Source: Cololabis saira (taxonomy: Eukaryota > Chordata > Actinopteri > Beloniformes > Belonidae). From it: a stretch of 64,000 bases of DNA. Every line of letters starts with the position of its first letter. The stretch's first letter is position 1. The position numbers and the translations under genes were made by a program. The notes under the pieces are model-generated. The model did not search any database. It had not been told where the DNA came from and saw only the letters and a program-made list of their open reading frames with translations. The stretch spans positions 3,197,501-3,261,500 of the forward strand of contig NC_084601.1 of the NCBI RefSeq assembly GCF_033807715.1. The letters run 5' to 3'. Below, piece after piece: positions 44,456-56,263 of this stretch.

Positions 44456-44859
44456 CACTGCAAAAACTCAAAATCTTATCAGGAACATTTGTCTTATTTC
44501 TAGTTAAAATGTCTCATTTTTAGTCAAAAAATCTCATTACACTTAAAACAGGAGTCATCGACAGAAAAATAACTTATTTGACAATTTTCACCTGTTTCAA
44601 GTAAATTTTCACTTAAAATAAGTAGAAAAATCTTCCAGTGGGACAAGATTTATCTTCTCATTACAAGCAAAACAATATTGCTCCACTGGCAGATTTTTCT
44701 ACTTATTTTAAGTGAAAATCTACTTGAAACAGCTGAAAATTGTTGTTTTTTCCAGTGATGACTCTTGTTTTAAGTGTAATGAAATTTTCTTTTACTAAAA
44801 ATGAGAGATTTTAACTAGAAATAAGACAAATATTCTATAGATTTTGAGTTTTTGCAGTG
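44456..44859. mobile_element. Foldback MITE, family C, complete, 15-bp flanking repeat
   Basis: Begins CACTGCAAAAACTCAAAATC and ends GAGTTTTTGCAGTG, 404 bp, self-complementary. CAAGTCTGGGACGTA stands at 44441-44455 and again at 44860-44874, identical over 15 bp. Copy 1 has only TA at its borders, so the long repeat here is unusual. Confidence 0.88.
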
Positions 44860-44874
44860 CAAGTCTGGGACGTA

Positions 44875-45518
44875 GCGGCCCATTACCACACACGTCCCGT
44901 CAGAAGACGCTCCAGCAGCAAACAGTCAGGTTTCAAACCTCCATCCCAAGCAAAGTTGCTGCTATGGGACCCTGCAAAACATGGCGTGTCTTTTGGATGC
45001 TGGCGCTGCGGGATGGGATCCAACCGCAGAGGCCCCGTGGGTGAGGGGGCGCAGGTTTTACTCCTCCATGGAAGGGAGGGCGACCAGGGAGGGGCGGCGG
45101 CTGGGCCAAGTGGAGCGTAAGCCGGCCCTGCTGGTGTGCTGGCCCCTGTGAACCGAGCAGCGATTGAGTATTAGTGCCTGGGGCTAAATGTTGCACCTTT
45201 GACAGTGTCAGGGTGGCACTATAGTGGCGGGACAGCTCCACGCTTCTGCTACATTAAACACCAAACGACTGTTGATGTCTTTACTCCGTAAAACTTGAAC
45301 TGATGGATTATACGGAGATACAGACTCGGCATATGGAAGAGGAAGAATATAGTTGGGGGGCGAGAGGGGGTCCCTGATGCCATGGTTTTCAATTCAGTTA
45401 TTGTGCTTTCTTCAATATTGTCAGAACTGATTGAAAAAAGAGATGGGAAAATATGGGAATTATAAAGAGAAAAAAAAAGGAAAATTTTGTGTCAAGGAAA
45501 GTTTTTCAGCCCTGGCAA
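44875..45518. other. Unassigned sequence, no gene seen
   Basis: 44875-45250 is moderately GC-rich with overlapping frames of about 100 codons on both strands and no domain. No repeat recognised. Confidence 0.45.
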
Positions 45519-46270
45519 CAGAGCTGGTAGAGTAGCCAAAAATTGTACTCAAGTAAAAGTACTGTTACTTCAGAATAATATGACTAAAGCAGAAGTAAAG
45601 AGTAGTAATCCAAATAATTACTTGAGTAAAAGTAAAAAAGTACTTGGTGAAAAAACTACTCAAGTACTGAGTAACTGTTGAGTAACGTCTGATTTATTTT
45701 TTTAACACAACCATTCAAACAGACAAAAGTACAAAATAATCATCTTCAGGCAAATTAAATTAAATATTATAATATATTAATTAAAATTAATAAAAATAGC
45801 TTAAATTAAAATAATCTTAAAGTAAATTCAAGTACTTTAATAAATAATAAAATAAATAAAATAACAGAATAAAAAAAAAAAATTAATTACAAGTAGCATA
45901 AAATTTCAAGCCTTTGTACTTTTCTTTTTTAACCAGCAGAACTAGAACAAACATGAACTCATAGAAACTCTGTGTGTTTTTGAGTCTGTGTAAATGTGAC
46001 AAAACATGCAAAAACAAACATTTTTCCCAAAGAATCACTCAGTGATGTCATGAGATTGACGCGTACGTGGATAAAAGGGATAAAAGAAAAGTAACAGCTC
46101 AACGTAGCCTAATGTAGCGGAGTAAGAGGAACAGTTTCTTCTTCACAAATCTACTCAAGTAAAAGTAAAAAGTATAGTGATTCAAAACTACTCCTAAAAG
46201 TACAACATTTCCCAAAACTTACTCAAGTAAATGTAACGGAGTAAATGTAACTTGTTACTACCCACCTCTG
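45519..46270 (+). mobile_element. hAT element, family R, copy 1
   Basis: Left end CAGAGCTGGTAGAGTAGCC, right end TACTACCCACCTCTG. The flanks CCTGGCAA and ACTGGCGA match at 6 of 8. Near-identical throughout to 51312-52065 (752 against 754 bp), including repeated ACTCAAGTAAAAGTA motifs in both arms and an AAATTAAATTA-rich centre. No transposase. Confidence 0.88.
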
Positions 46271-46271
46271 A

Positions 46272-46376
46272 CTGGCGACCTGTCCAGGGTGAAAATGAGC
46301 TGGGATAGTTTCCAGCAGACCCCCGTGACCCTGCAAAGGATAAAGCGGGTATAGATAATGGATGGATGGATGGAAG
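46272..46376 (+). mobile_element. SINE/LINE 3' tail fragment
   Basis: CTGGCGACCTGTCCAGGGTG, then GAGCTGGGATAG and TAAAGCGGGTATAGATAATG with a GGAT repeat tail, a very common fish retroposon 3' end. The hAT copy directly upstream inserted into or next to it. Confidence 0.6.
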
Positions 46377-46807
46377 GTTTTTCAACTTAAGTCTACTTTT
46401 TCGGGGGGGTTGATATTGATTAAGTGATTTTTCCTTTGAAAACTGCCCAAACTATTTTTTAAATCAGCAAAAGTAGATGCTGTTTCTATTTTTCTTTCAA
46501 ATGCCTTTTAAGACCACAAACTCAGGCTTAATATTCAAAGTTTTATTATGATAAAAAAAAGGGGTATAAATGAAGTCATTCCAATGGGCAACTTAATTTT
46601 TTCAAAGGTTGTGAACGAAACTATTTTGTGCAGAAAGCTGCAGGTGAAAAAGTAAAACCTTTGACCAACTTAAAAAAACATTTGTGGGTTCTTGAAAGTG
46701 CAGACATTTATGAATATTGAAATCCATCCATGTCTGTACCTGAGTGGGAAACTCAAGAGAGAATAAGCATTTAAATAAACCCCAAAATACATACTTTTGC
46801 AGCTTAT
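46377..46807. other. Unassigned sequence, no gene seen
   Basis: AT-rich unique stretch. Confidence 0.5.
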
Positions 46808-46966
<159 letters not shown>

Positions 46967-47334
46967 TTGATCCGTGTAAAAAAAGTGACATGCTCGCGGT
47001 TTGGTTTTCCCTTTTAAGCTTTTTATTGTTGTTTTGGATTGTGATGTTAAGGGCCACTTTATCTGCTGTCGCTACAAACTCCTTATAATAGTTAAGAATA
47101 GATAGTCGAGATCTTAAGAGGAGACGGCAAATCTGTTCCAACTGTCTACTAAAGGGTAAAGGATGTGACATATAAACTACTTTCTCTGACTATTCTCCTC
47201 ACAAATGAGTGATCAATCTCTTCTAAAATATATAAATCATTTAAGACTTTGATGAGTACAGTCTCAGTGCTGTGGTGTGGCCAAAATCCAGACTGAAATG
47301 TGTTAAAAAGATTGTTTTGCATCATAAAAGCATT

Positions 47335-48214
47335 AAAGGTATAATCCATGATTTTGGAGAGCTAGCAAGATTTGAAAGTGGCACCTCCTCTAAGCCCCGC
47401 CCCCTCCTCCCCCTCCCAGCTTTAATCCTGTAAAAACTCTAACCAATCCGTTTCATTCGGTCCGAACGGGTCCTCCACGGCTCACAGTGTCCCAGTGTAA
47501 CCCCCCTCCCTCCCCTCTGCCACGGACCCCCAGTATGTAGTTATTATGTAGTTATTTCCAGAGCAGCTCGGTCCCGCTGTGTGTGAGAGCGGGGAGCAGA
47601 GCGTCAGTCCGGGCTGCTGCTGCAGGACTCTCCGCCCAGCAGCAGCAGCCCGCGGGGACACGTGCAGCCGCACTGAAGACCCGCAGCAGCTCCGGCTCGG
47701 AAGCTGTATGGGGGTCCGTGGGGATGAGCGGAGAGCACCGGTGCGGCTGGCGGAGCGCTGCGGTGCCGTGCAGGCTCTGTTGCCACAGCTACGCCGTAGG
47801 GCTACGCCGTAGGGCTACGGCGTACCCTACGCCGTAGGCTACGCCGTAGGCTATGCCGTAGGGTACGCCGTAGCCGTGGCTCTAGAGCCTGCAGCGCACC
47901 GCCAGCCGCTCTCCACTCTCGCCGGGATGGAGACGCCGGTGGGCAGGATGCACGTTTGGGTGGGCACAGCCCCCCCCTGCCCCCCCCTAAAACCGGCCTT
48001 GCTTACAGGTGAATGAGACATGGGGTAGTTTTGTTGAAAATGTGCTGTCCAAAATGTCCTGGAAAACTCAACTCCTGAAAATGCGCGTTCCCCAAAGTTT
48101 GTGGGGGCGTGGCTTTGGACGGAGCGCTGACGGGAGGGGGAGGAGGGGGCGGGGCTTACAGGAGGTGCCACTTTCAAATCTTGCTAGCTCTCCAAAATCC
48201 TGGATAATACCTTT
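47335..48214. mobile_element. Long-TIR foldback element
   Basis: AAAGGTATAATCCATGATTT at the left and AAAATCCTGGATAATACCTTT at the right. The inverted arms are about 85 bp, covering GAGCTAGCAAGATTTGAAAG and the GCCCCGCCCCCTCCTCCCCC block. CATT stands on both outer sides. The interior is GC-rich, with CAG-type AGCAGCAGCC repeats and the palindrome array at 47790-47876. The frames in it have no domain. Superfamily unknown. Confidence 0.8.
47790..47876. repeat. CTACGCCGTAGG palindrome array
   Basis: Seven tandem or inverted versions of the 12-bp palindrome CTACGCCGTAGG within 87 bp, some changed by one base. The same palindrome forms the core of 4255-4372 and 30983-31084. Confidence 0.85.
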
Positions 48215-48290
48215 CATTTGCTGGAAAACAACCATTTCAATGATTTTCCCCAAAAATGTCAGATTTGATATTGGCCGATAGTTACTAAGT

Positions 48291-49134
48291 GTTCTAGCAT
48301 GTTCTGGAAAGCACCTAGAAACAACTTTTGTTGTATTAGACGCTATATAAATACAATTGAATTGAATTTAATTGAATTCTTTCACCCATCCTTTCTTTTA
48401 TTTAGTAGTAGCCTTTCATATGGACTGACATTACTTTCTTCCCGCTGCAAGCAGAGCATTGGTCAGCATTATCTGAAACTACACAGCCAACTCATTTGCT
48501 GCCCATCAGTCTGTCATTAGTTGCCGGTGGGCCGTATCTTCAGATTCACCGCATCAATGAACATGTGCCTGCTTTGGTACTTACGTCAAGATGCCTATTA
48601 TGGACAAAGCAAACTGGCACCTTCCCTCACCAACACACACCAAAGCTATTGACAGACTTCTCTCATCTCACTTAAAAAAACACGCTGCTAATAGGGGAAT
48701 GTGGGACATGAAATCACTTTCAGTCGGACATAAAAGGGGCCATTGTGCAACGGCTTGGTGGTAATTACAGCACATAGACCCTTACTGAAGGAAGCTGTTT
48801 AACAAATACGGGCCTGGCCTGGGCCTCTGGCGCTGATCTCATTTGGCTGCATTAATTAGCTCGTTCTGAACCGCAGACCTGGGTGTTAACTCACTGCTCG
48901 GCTGCTCGGCTGCTCGGCTGGTTGGTTGGTAAGTTGGGATGACTATCAGGACAGTCTGTTCAGTTTTGTTATGAATCTACAGTCGTCTTGAACTCCCTTA
49001 CACCTTTGCGGTGGGTTCCCCCTCCTCCAGCCCATCAGTTAAAGACAGCTGGGGCTTCACAGAGCGCAACAACTGCTCCCCATTCACCGCTTTCAGTCAG
49101 CGCAGCAACAAAAGGCCCGGCAGCCTGCTGCAGT
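48291..49134. other. Unassigned, with an L2-type tail at 48325-48375
   Basis: 48325-48375 (GTATTAGACGCTATATAAAT followed by ACAATTGAATTGAATT) is an L2-type 3' tail. 48770-48900 is unique balanced sequence that could be conserved noncoding. No gene. Confidence 0.4.
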
Positions 49135-49955
49135 TCTGCAGGCAATCAAAAATGTCCAAAACCCTAGCAATATTAAATAAAACAAATGATTTTTTCTGTC
49201 AAAGAGCACAGTTTTGGATGTATAACTCACTCATAGTTCCATACATGACTTATTGTGTGGAGGTTTGGGGCTAACACCTATAAAACAAATACAAACCCTA
49301 TTTTCCTGTTACAGAAAAGAGCTTTAAGGATAATTAATAGATCTGACTATTATAAACAAACAAATAATCTCTTTATTAAATATAATACTCTAAAATTCCA
49401 TGATATAGCAGAGCAGAAAACTGTTCTATTTGCCTTTAAAGCCCAGCAGAAACTGCTTCCAAACTACATTCAGGATTTGTTCCAGATAAAAGAAACCGCT
49501 CTGACCTGAGGGGGAAACTCATGTTTGAGACGACGACAGCAAGAACTAATATTAAAAAGAGATGTACATCAATTAAGGCAAGAGAAATTTGGAATAGTTG
49601 TGATACGACCTAAAAATGTGCAGTTCTATCTTCAAGTTTAAGGAAATGTTTAAAGAAAATACTGTAAATAAATATAAAACACTATAATTATAAAGTATAT
49701 TATCAAAAAAAAAACATTCTAGAATGTGAAGACGTCAATTTTATATTTTGTCTTATTTATTTGTGTCTTCTTTACGTATGTTTGTTTCCACGGAGTAATG
49801 CTAATGTCTCATATTTAAGCTGATCTTAAGATAAAAAGTGTCTGCACTATAAGCTACGGCTTCAGTTACACTTTTCGGCAAAGGAAATGGTTTTTTTTTA
49901 CCTTTTCATCTTGTTTTGTAAAAAAATGTGTACAAGCTGAAATAAAGATTCATAA
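49135..49955 (+). pseudogene. L2-like LINE reverse transcriptase 3' part
   Basis: Frame 49150-49270 reads KTLAILNKTNDFF then LIVPYMTYCVEVWG. One inserted base at about 49267 shifts the frame, and 49270-49505 continues NTYKTNTNPIFLLQKRALRI, then KFHDIAEQKTV and AQQKLLPNYIQDLFQ. YCVEVWGNTYKTN and LLQKRALRIIN are characteristic of the C-terminal region of L2-type LINE ORF2. A 3' UTR follows, ending in AATAAAGATTC repeated with CATAAC (about 49940). 5'-truncated. Confidence 0.88.
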
Positions 49956-50001
49956 CATAACAAGAGCAGCAGCTCCATTTGTGTGCACTTTAAATGAGTC
50001 T

Positions 50002-50588
50002 GAGGCCACGTTTCCACATAGCCGGGTATTTACAAAAACGGATATTTCCCCCTCTACGTTTTGAAAAATACCATCATTTCCAGGAACCTGCATAAATATC
50101 TGTTAAGGTGCTATGAGCATCCAAACCTACAGGGGGCAGTGTAACGAGAAGATAAAGTCATGCTAGCCAATCAGAATCCTGGAAAAAAACATCAACAAAT
50201 GACACGAGTAACTTCCAGTTACTTCCAACATGAAGGAGAGTCTTTCGTTTGGAGTGACAGAGAAGTGGAGTTACTTTTAAATGTGACTTTAGAATATAAA
50301 ACAGGTAAAATACAAGAAAATATTGACGGTGGCCAAACAAATATTAAACACAGGTGTCACTCATGACGCTGGTGACGTTTCTGTCTCATAATGTGACGTT
50401 CTGAAGCCTAAATGTCCGTTTCTCTCTGTTTACAAGCAAACGTGAAGACAGAGGTTTTGCAAATCTCCACTTTGGCCGGAGTTTTCAGAAATTATGGTTT
50501 TTGGAGACTTTGAGCTTCGTTTTCGTGTAAATGAACGGCCAAAACGCATGAAAACACCACCGTTTTTGCTACGTGGAAACGGGGTCTG
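50002..50588 (+). mobile_element. TIR element with SANT/MYB-like fragment
   Basis: Begins GAGGCCACGTTTCCACATAG and ends with GCTACGTGGAAACGGGGTCT, and the pair AAAAACGG/CCGTTTTT extends the TIR. On the plus strand 50230-50330 reads SFVWSDREVELLLNVTLEYK, similar to the N-terminal SANT/MYB-like part of proteins carried by fish DNA transposons. The frame ends soon after. It is therefore a deletion derivative of a larger element. No clean target duplication. Confidence 0.65.
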
Positions 50589-51303
50589 ATTACGAGGACC
50601 ATGTTTCTGTTTTTCAAAGATATTTCCTGGATATAGAAGAGAGACATTTAAAAACAAATGTGTCAACAGCTCTCAAGAAAAGCAAAAAGATTCAGCTTCA
50701 GAGACGCAGGAACAGAGCACATAGGGTAAAAGCAGTTACCTAAGAAAACACAGATGAGTTCCAGTAGAGGACGATAAAATAAAAAAAAACTTCTATTTAT
50801 TTAAGATGTATGTAAAGCATCTCTAAATGACACAAAACCTGTCTTTTCAGCTTTTATGAAACCTCCATTTTAGAAGATGGAAATGTTTATATCAATACAT
50901 GCACGTCTGTCACCTAAAAAGCATGACACAAGAAAGCAACTCCAGCAACAAAACACAGATGGATATCTGATATAAACATGCAGAAAAGGACTCAAGGTGG
51001 AAGCCGTTTTAAGAAATGACAACATTTTTATTTCTAATGTACTGTGACAAAAAAAAAAAAAAGATACAAAGGTGATCTGATCTTACTACTAAGCTGAAAG
51101 CATTCAAATAATTACAATTTCTTGTGGTTATTAAGCACGCTAATTAAAAATGTAGTACTGGAGGAGAAGGTGAGTCAGCCCATGCAGTTCACAGCTGGTG
51201 GATCCTTTTGCTTCGTTATAAGAAATGTTAAACTGTTCTTCTTTGCAGAGCTGCTTCAGCTCAAAAACATTTGTGGGATGTCTTTTGTGAACTTGACTTC
51301 TGG
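50589..51303. other. Unassigned AT-rich sequence
   Basis: No coding or repeat evidence beyond short A-runs. Confidence 0.5.
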
Positions 51304-51311
51304 GTTGCGAG

Positions 51312-52065
51312 GAGAGGTGGGCAGAGTAACCAAAAATTGTACTCAAGTAAAAGTACTGTTACTTCAGAATAATATGACTCAAGTAGAAGTAAAAAGTAGT
51401 CATCCAAATAATTACTTGAGTAAAAGTAAAAAGGTACTTGGTGAAAAAACTACTCAAGTACTGAGTAACTGTTGAGTAACGTCTGATTTATTTTTTTAAC
51501 ACAACCATTCAAACAGAGAGTACAAAAGTACAAAATAATCATCTTCAGGCAAATTAAATCAATACAATAATACAATTAAAATTAATAAAAAAATAGCTTA
51601 AATTAAAATAATCTTAAAGTAAATTCAAGTACTTAATAAATAATAAAATAAATAAAATACAGAATAAAAAAATAAATTAAGCACAAGTAGCACAGAATTT
51701 CCAGCCTTTGTACTTTTCTTTTTTAACCAGGCAGAACTAGAACAAACATGAACTCATAGAAACTGTGTGTGTGTTTGAGTCTGTGTAAATGTGACAAAAC
51801 ATGCAAAAACAAACATTTTTCCCAAAGAATCACCCAGTGATGTCATGAGATTGACGCGTACGCGGATAAAAAGGATAAAAGAAAAGAAACAGCTCAACGT
51901 AGCCTAATGTAGCGGAGGAAGAGGAACAGTTTCTACTTCACAAATCTACTCAAGTAAAAGTAAAAAGTATAGTGATTCAAAACTACTCCTAAAAGTACAA
52001 CATTTCCCAAAACTTACTCAAGTAAATGTAACGGAGTAAATGTAACTCGTTACTACCCACCTCTG
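51312..52065 (+). mobile_element. hAT element, family R, copy 2
   Basis: Left end GAGAGGTGGGCAGAGTAACC, right end TACTACCCACCTCTG. Perfect 8-bp duplication GTTGCGAG (51304-51311, 52066-52073). 754 bp, very similar to 45519-46270, so both copies are probably from the same burst. It inserted at the 3' end of the minus-strand SINE at 52075. Confidence 0.95.
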
Positions 52066-52074
52066 GTTGCGAGT

Positions 52075-52305
52075 TAACACATATCCATCCATCACCTGTA
52101 CCTGCACGGGTATCTGGTGTATACAGTGGACAGTTGGCCAGTCTATAGCAGGACAATGTAGAATAATCACTTTATACGTTTTTGGACTGTGGGAGGAAGC
52201 TGCAGAGCTCCCACACAAGCATGGGTGAACAGGTAAACTCCACACAGAAACCAGGAACATCTGAGGTAACGGTGCTAACCCCTAGGCCACTGTGCTGCCC
52301 CTCAT
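52075..52305 (-). mobile_element. tRNA-derived SINE, decayed (minus)
   Basis: On the minus strand 52305 onward reads GGGGCAGCACAGTGGCCTAG then GGTTAGCACC, the 5' head of this SINE family, followed by GTGTGGAGTTTACCTGTTC, CTTCCTCCCACAGTCCAAAA and a GGATGGAT tail. The B box is degenerate. Confidence 0.7.
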
Positions 52306-52542
52306 TGCACATGATCATTCTCATTTTCAAAATAGTATGGCTCGATGTGCAGTTAAATGTACTGAAGGAGCACCACGATGGGTTTGGTTTTGCCTGGAAT
52401 GGTGTCTGGGTGAATGTGACCAAATCTTTTCCATTTTAGCGTAACTAACCAAACAAACATTGACTTATAATCATTATGATCATATTTGTCAATTGATCCT
52501 CATTTCAGTAGTTTTTTTCAGTAGCTCGGCATGGGGCTAGAT

Positions 52543-53080
52543 CAGGGGTCAGAAACCCAAAATGTTAAAAGAGCCGTATTGAACCAAAAACATATGCACT
52601 TCGAGAAAAAATGTGAAATGTCGAGAAAAAATTTGAAATGTCAAGAGAAAAGTTGAAATGTCGAGACTAAAAAGGAAGAAAAAAGAGAAAAAAGGGAAAA
52701 AAGAAGAAAAAAGGAAAAAAAAGAAAAAAGGGAAAAAAGGAAAAAAGAGAAAAAAAGAAAAAAAAGAAAAAAGGAAAAAAGAAGAAAAAATAGAAAAAAA
52801 GGAAAAAAAGAGAAAAAAGAGAAAAAAGAGAAAAAAGAAAAAAAAGAAAAAAAGGAAAAAAGAGAAAAAAAGGAAAAAAAGAGAAAAAACGTAAAAAAGA
52901 GGAAAAAAAGGGAAAAAAAGAGAAAAAATGTAAAAAAGAGAAAAAAAAGAAAAAAAGAAAAAGACAAGAAGAAGAAAAAAAGGAAAAAAAAGGTCAAACG
53001 TTTTTTAAAAGCTCCAGGAGCCACTAGGGCGGCGCTAAGGAGCCGCATGCGGCTTTAGAGCCGCGGGTTGCCGAACCCTG
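52543..53080 (+). mobile_element. hAT MITE, family H, copy 4
   Basis: CAGGGGTCAGAAACCCAAAA to GGGTTGCCGAACCCTG, with an 8-bp duplication GGCTAGAT (52535-52542) and GACTAGAT (53081-53088), 7 of 8. The interior from 52672 to 52990 is a very long GAAAAAA-rich tract with only a few GTCGAAATGTC units. The long K/E-rich frames are artefacts. Confidence 0.9.
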
Positions 53081-54122
53081 GACTAGATGTATTTTCTGTA
53101 GTGGTAGTTGCTATCGAAAACAAGAATACTTGATTTAGGTGGATTTAACTATTGTTAGGAAACATTAATTAGGATCATACACGAATGCAAGCATGTGCTA
53201 AGAGGGGCTAAGATAGCTCACTTGTGCTAAGTGAGGTAATGCATGTTCCAACGAAATGCTAGGCTGATTGTTTCAGTTTTTTACCCATTTTGGATCGTCT
53301 GGGGTTTGGACAGAGTCAGCCCTTATACTGGCAAGTGTGGGGGCCATTAGAGCTCCAATAATCAGGCTTCCAGACAAATCATCAGAAACCTGTGAGTGAC
53401 GTCACAGAAGGTTTTGTCCAGTTCTTTTTACACACTTTATCCTTAGAATTAATCTTTGCTGCTCAAGAAGCAAAATCATCTAATAATGAGCAAATGCTCC
53501 TGAGGAACAGCAAGCTCAAAAAGTACCATCTATGCTGCTATATATGTAAATAGTTATTCTTTGATGGGAAATAAATGTAAATACAGTTTAAATGTATGTT
53601 TTGATGATAATCAAACTAATTTGGAAAATCATTATCAAACTGCAACATTTAAAAAAGACAATTTCTGTATTTGAACCATCTAAAAACGTACAACTGTGAA
53701 CTTTCAGAGTCTTTTTAACTACCCTGCTCCTTTTCACACCAGTCTTTTTGAAGAAGGTGTTAAGTTTTCAGATACAGGATGTCTTATTTTTAGCTTGACA
53801 GTGTGCGTTGCTTGTGATGCTGGTGTTGCTGTAAATTTAAGGCACGTGCAAACCGCTGCTTGGCATGCTCCTTTGAAGGCCTGGCCTCCACTGCACATGC
53901 ACAACTAAAAGAACAATTTGTGATGTGAAATGAAACTCGCTTTGCCCCAGACAAGCAATCACATCAACATTACTTCACGTGAAAGCTTCATGAAGTCATT
54001 CAAAGCAACTTTTAGCAGAGGAAGCTCAACCGTTACAGAAATACAAGAAATACAAAAACACTGATATTCCCTGGTCTGATTGAGAAAGATTCCCATCCGC
54101 ACTTAACGACATTGACATCAGA
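53081..54122. other. Unassigned; may include 5' end of the retrocopy
   Basis: Unique AT-rich sequence. The last 50-150 bp may be the 5' UTR of the spc25 retrocopy, but its upstream border cannot be seen. Confidence 0.45.
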
Positions 54123-54252
54123 ACGTCCATCACCGACCCAGACATGAATGAGCTGGAGGAGATCCACAATAAACACCTTAAAGCATATGCAGAGATAATC
54201 GAAACAACTGCAGAACTATCCCAGTCCCACAGGCAATTTGTGAAGTTAGCAC

Positions 54253-55756
54253 CAGAGGTGTCAAGTAACAAAGTACAAATACTTTGTTACCTTACTTAAG
54301 TAGAAATTTTGGTTATCTATACTTCACTGGAGTAATTATCTGTACTTTTTACTCCTTACATTTTAAAAACAGCCTTGTTACTCTATCTCATTTGGGCCTT
54401 TAATAAAAACTATCCAGTTAAATTGCTCCATCCAGATAGAGTGAATTTGGTTGTGGTTGTTTCAGATGTTCTTGTCCAGTTTTGTTCTTACATCCGTTCC
54501 CTCAGATTCCTGCAACTAAACTTGGATGTACATTCCAATAAAGGTTAGGATAAATGATAACATGCCTCTGAAGTTTGACTTTTTGCACCATTACAATACT
54601 TATAGACAACTAGTCATCGTATCTCCTGCTCTCTGAAACACATGTTAATGCTCAACAGTACACATATATGCTTCTTTAATATATTTGCATTATACTAAGA
54701 TACATTCATTTTCAATGGCTTTTGTCTTTAATGGCTTTTTACATTACTTTTACTTTTATACTTTAAAGGAGCATGAGGCTCCTTTTAAGAAATGAGACTC
54801 TCTAGCGCCACCCTTCACCACGACGGCCGTCGGGGGTACTGCAGCCAACAGTGAAGCCGGTGTCGGTGCTTTTTTTTCCCACCTGCTTTTTTTTATCGGA
54901 GGTCTCCCGTACGTGATGACGTTCCGTCTTGTGATTGGCTTTTGACCGTTTGCGTGAAAAGACCAGGAACAGAGTGACTACAGCAGCCGAGAGAGAGAGA
55001 AGTCATTGAAAGAAGGTCGTGTCGTGAACAGCAGTTATATGTTTCTTCTCCCTTTTACCTCCACTATGATCTGCTGCTTCTGACTTTACAGAAGTGTATG
55101 TCTCTATATGTTCTCAGTGTTGAATCTGTAAATGTCTAAGCAAAATAGTCATAATACATTATATAAATATAATTTAAAAAATGTAACGTCAACTAAGCGC
55201 TCACTGATTAATCCGCAATTGCCAAAAAAGACGTTTTGAATGTGAAGACATGGTGAAAAACTACCTTCCTAGCTTAACATGGCAAAAAAAATACCACCGC
55301 GGGGAAAAAATGCACACTTCCGGGGAAAATATTTCAGCCCGATACAACCTGGTACCCACACCGGCACGGGAGAACGGAGAGAACGTGCATGCAGCGTCAT
55401 GTGACGTCACATCCACAGGACAGCGCGGGAAACTCGGCCCCAGCACTGCAGCGCATTTTGCAGCACACAGCCTGTTCAAGGCAAAGGAGAGATACACTAG
55501 AGGACTCATTATTTTTGGTTTGGAACGCTTCATCTGACATTATTACTAGAAAACTTAAAACGTATACGAATTTTCTTCATAAATCCTGCCTCAATCCTGC
55601 CTCATGCTCCTTTAAGTAGTTTTGAAACCAGTACTTTTATACTTTTACTTGAGTAAAAAACTTGAGTTGATACTTCAACTTCTACAGGAGTATTTTTAAA
55701 CTCTAGTAACTATACTTCTACCTGAGTAATGAATGTGAATACTGAAGACACCTCTG
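54253..55756 (+). mobile_element. hAT element inside spc25 pseudogene
   Basis: CAGAGGTGTCAAGTAACAAA to GAAGACACCTCTG, flanked by GTTAGCAC (54245-54252) and GTAAGCAC (55757-55764), 7 of 8. The arms carry ACTTTAAGTAGAAAT-like and ACTTCTACAGGAGTAT-type motifs related to family R. Outside the nested TTAA element it is about 650 bp. No transposase. Confidence 0.92.
54767..55611. mobile_element. TTAA-flanked element nested in hAT
   Basis: AGGAGCATGAGGC at the left and GCCTCATGCTCCT at the right are perfect inverted ends, each followed outward by TTAA (54763-54766, 55612-55615). The TTAA target duplication indicates a piggyBac- or Kolobok-type element. The 845-bp interior has a 95-codon frame (55250-55537) without recognised domain. 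Confidence 0.85.
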
Positions 55757-56263
55757 GTAAGCACATGATACATGTTTGGAGAAATGTAAGGATGACGAGA
55801 AGCTATTGGAGACATTACAGGTGTTCAAAAAAGACCTGGGACAGAAACATGTGTTGATAAAGGAGAAATGGAGTGCCATATCCGAGGCCATGTCAGAAGT
55901 TCAGGAGGAGGGGATGCAGAAAGAGGACATCATTCAGAAAAACTAACAATCTTAAAGAAGAACAGGTTAAGTTAATAGTCTCAATATCAAGCAAACAAAG
56001 ACAAATTGAAGAATCTGCAGAAAGCCAGACTGGTGTTTCAGGATCATTTAGGTTTGGAGATACCAACTATCTTTGACAAAACACAGCCGGCCAAAGGTGA
56101 AAAGTTGCAGTTTGTTTTCCGGAACATCAACCTGAAAGATCAGGACTGTGCTTACATTATCACAATGGGGATTAAAGAAAATGGATCATATGAGATTGTG
56201 TCCAGTGACCCTGTGCTCGAGTGTCTGCCAGTCCTGGAAAGCTGCGCCTTCAGGAGATCAACA

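Larger units (their letters stand above)
47195..48290 (-). pseudogene. LINE reverse transcriptase fragment, split by foldback
   Basis: On the minus strand 48290-48215 reads NYRPISNLTFLGKIIEMVVF then QQM. After the insertion 47335-48214 it continues NAFMMQNNLFNTFQSGF, PHHSTETVLIKVLNDL to about 47195. NYRPISN and the QSGF..HHSTETAL block belong to the reverse transcriptase palm/fingers region of L2/CR1-type LINEs. Joining the flanks without removing any base keeps the frame (QQM-NAF). Confidence 0.85.

Noticed and set aside
55250..55537. 95-residue frame in the nested TTAA element as a transposase
   Set aside because: No DDD or zinc-finger pattern, and an antisense frame of 90 codons overlaps it.
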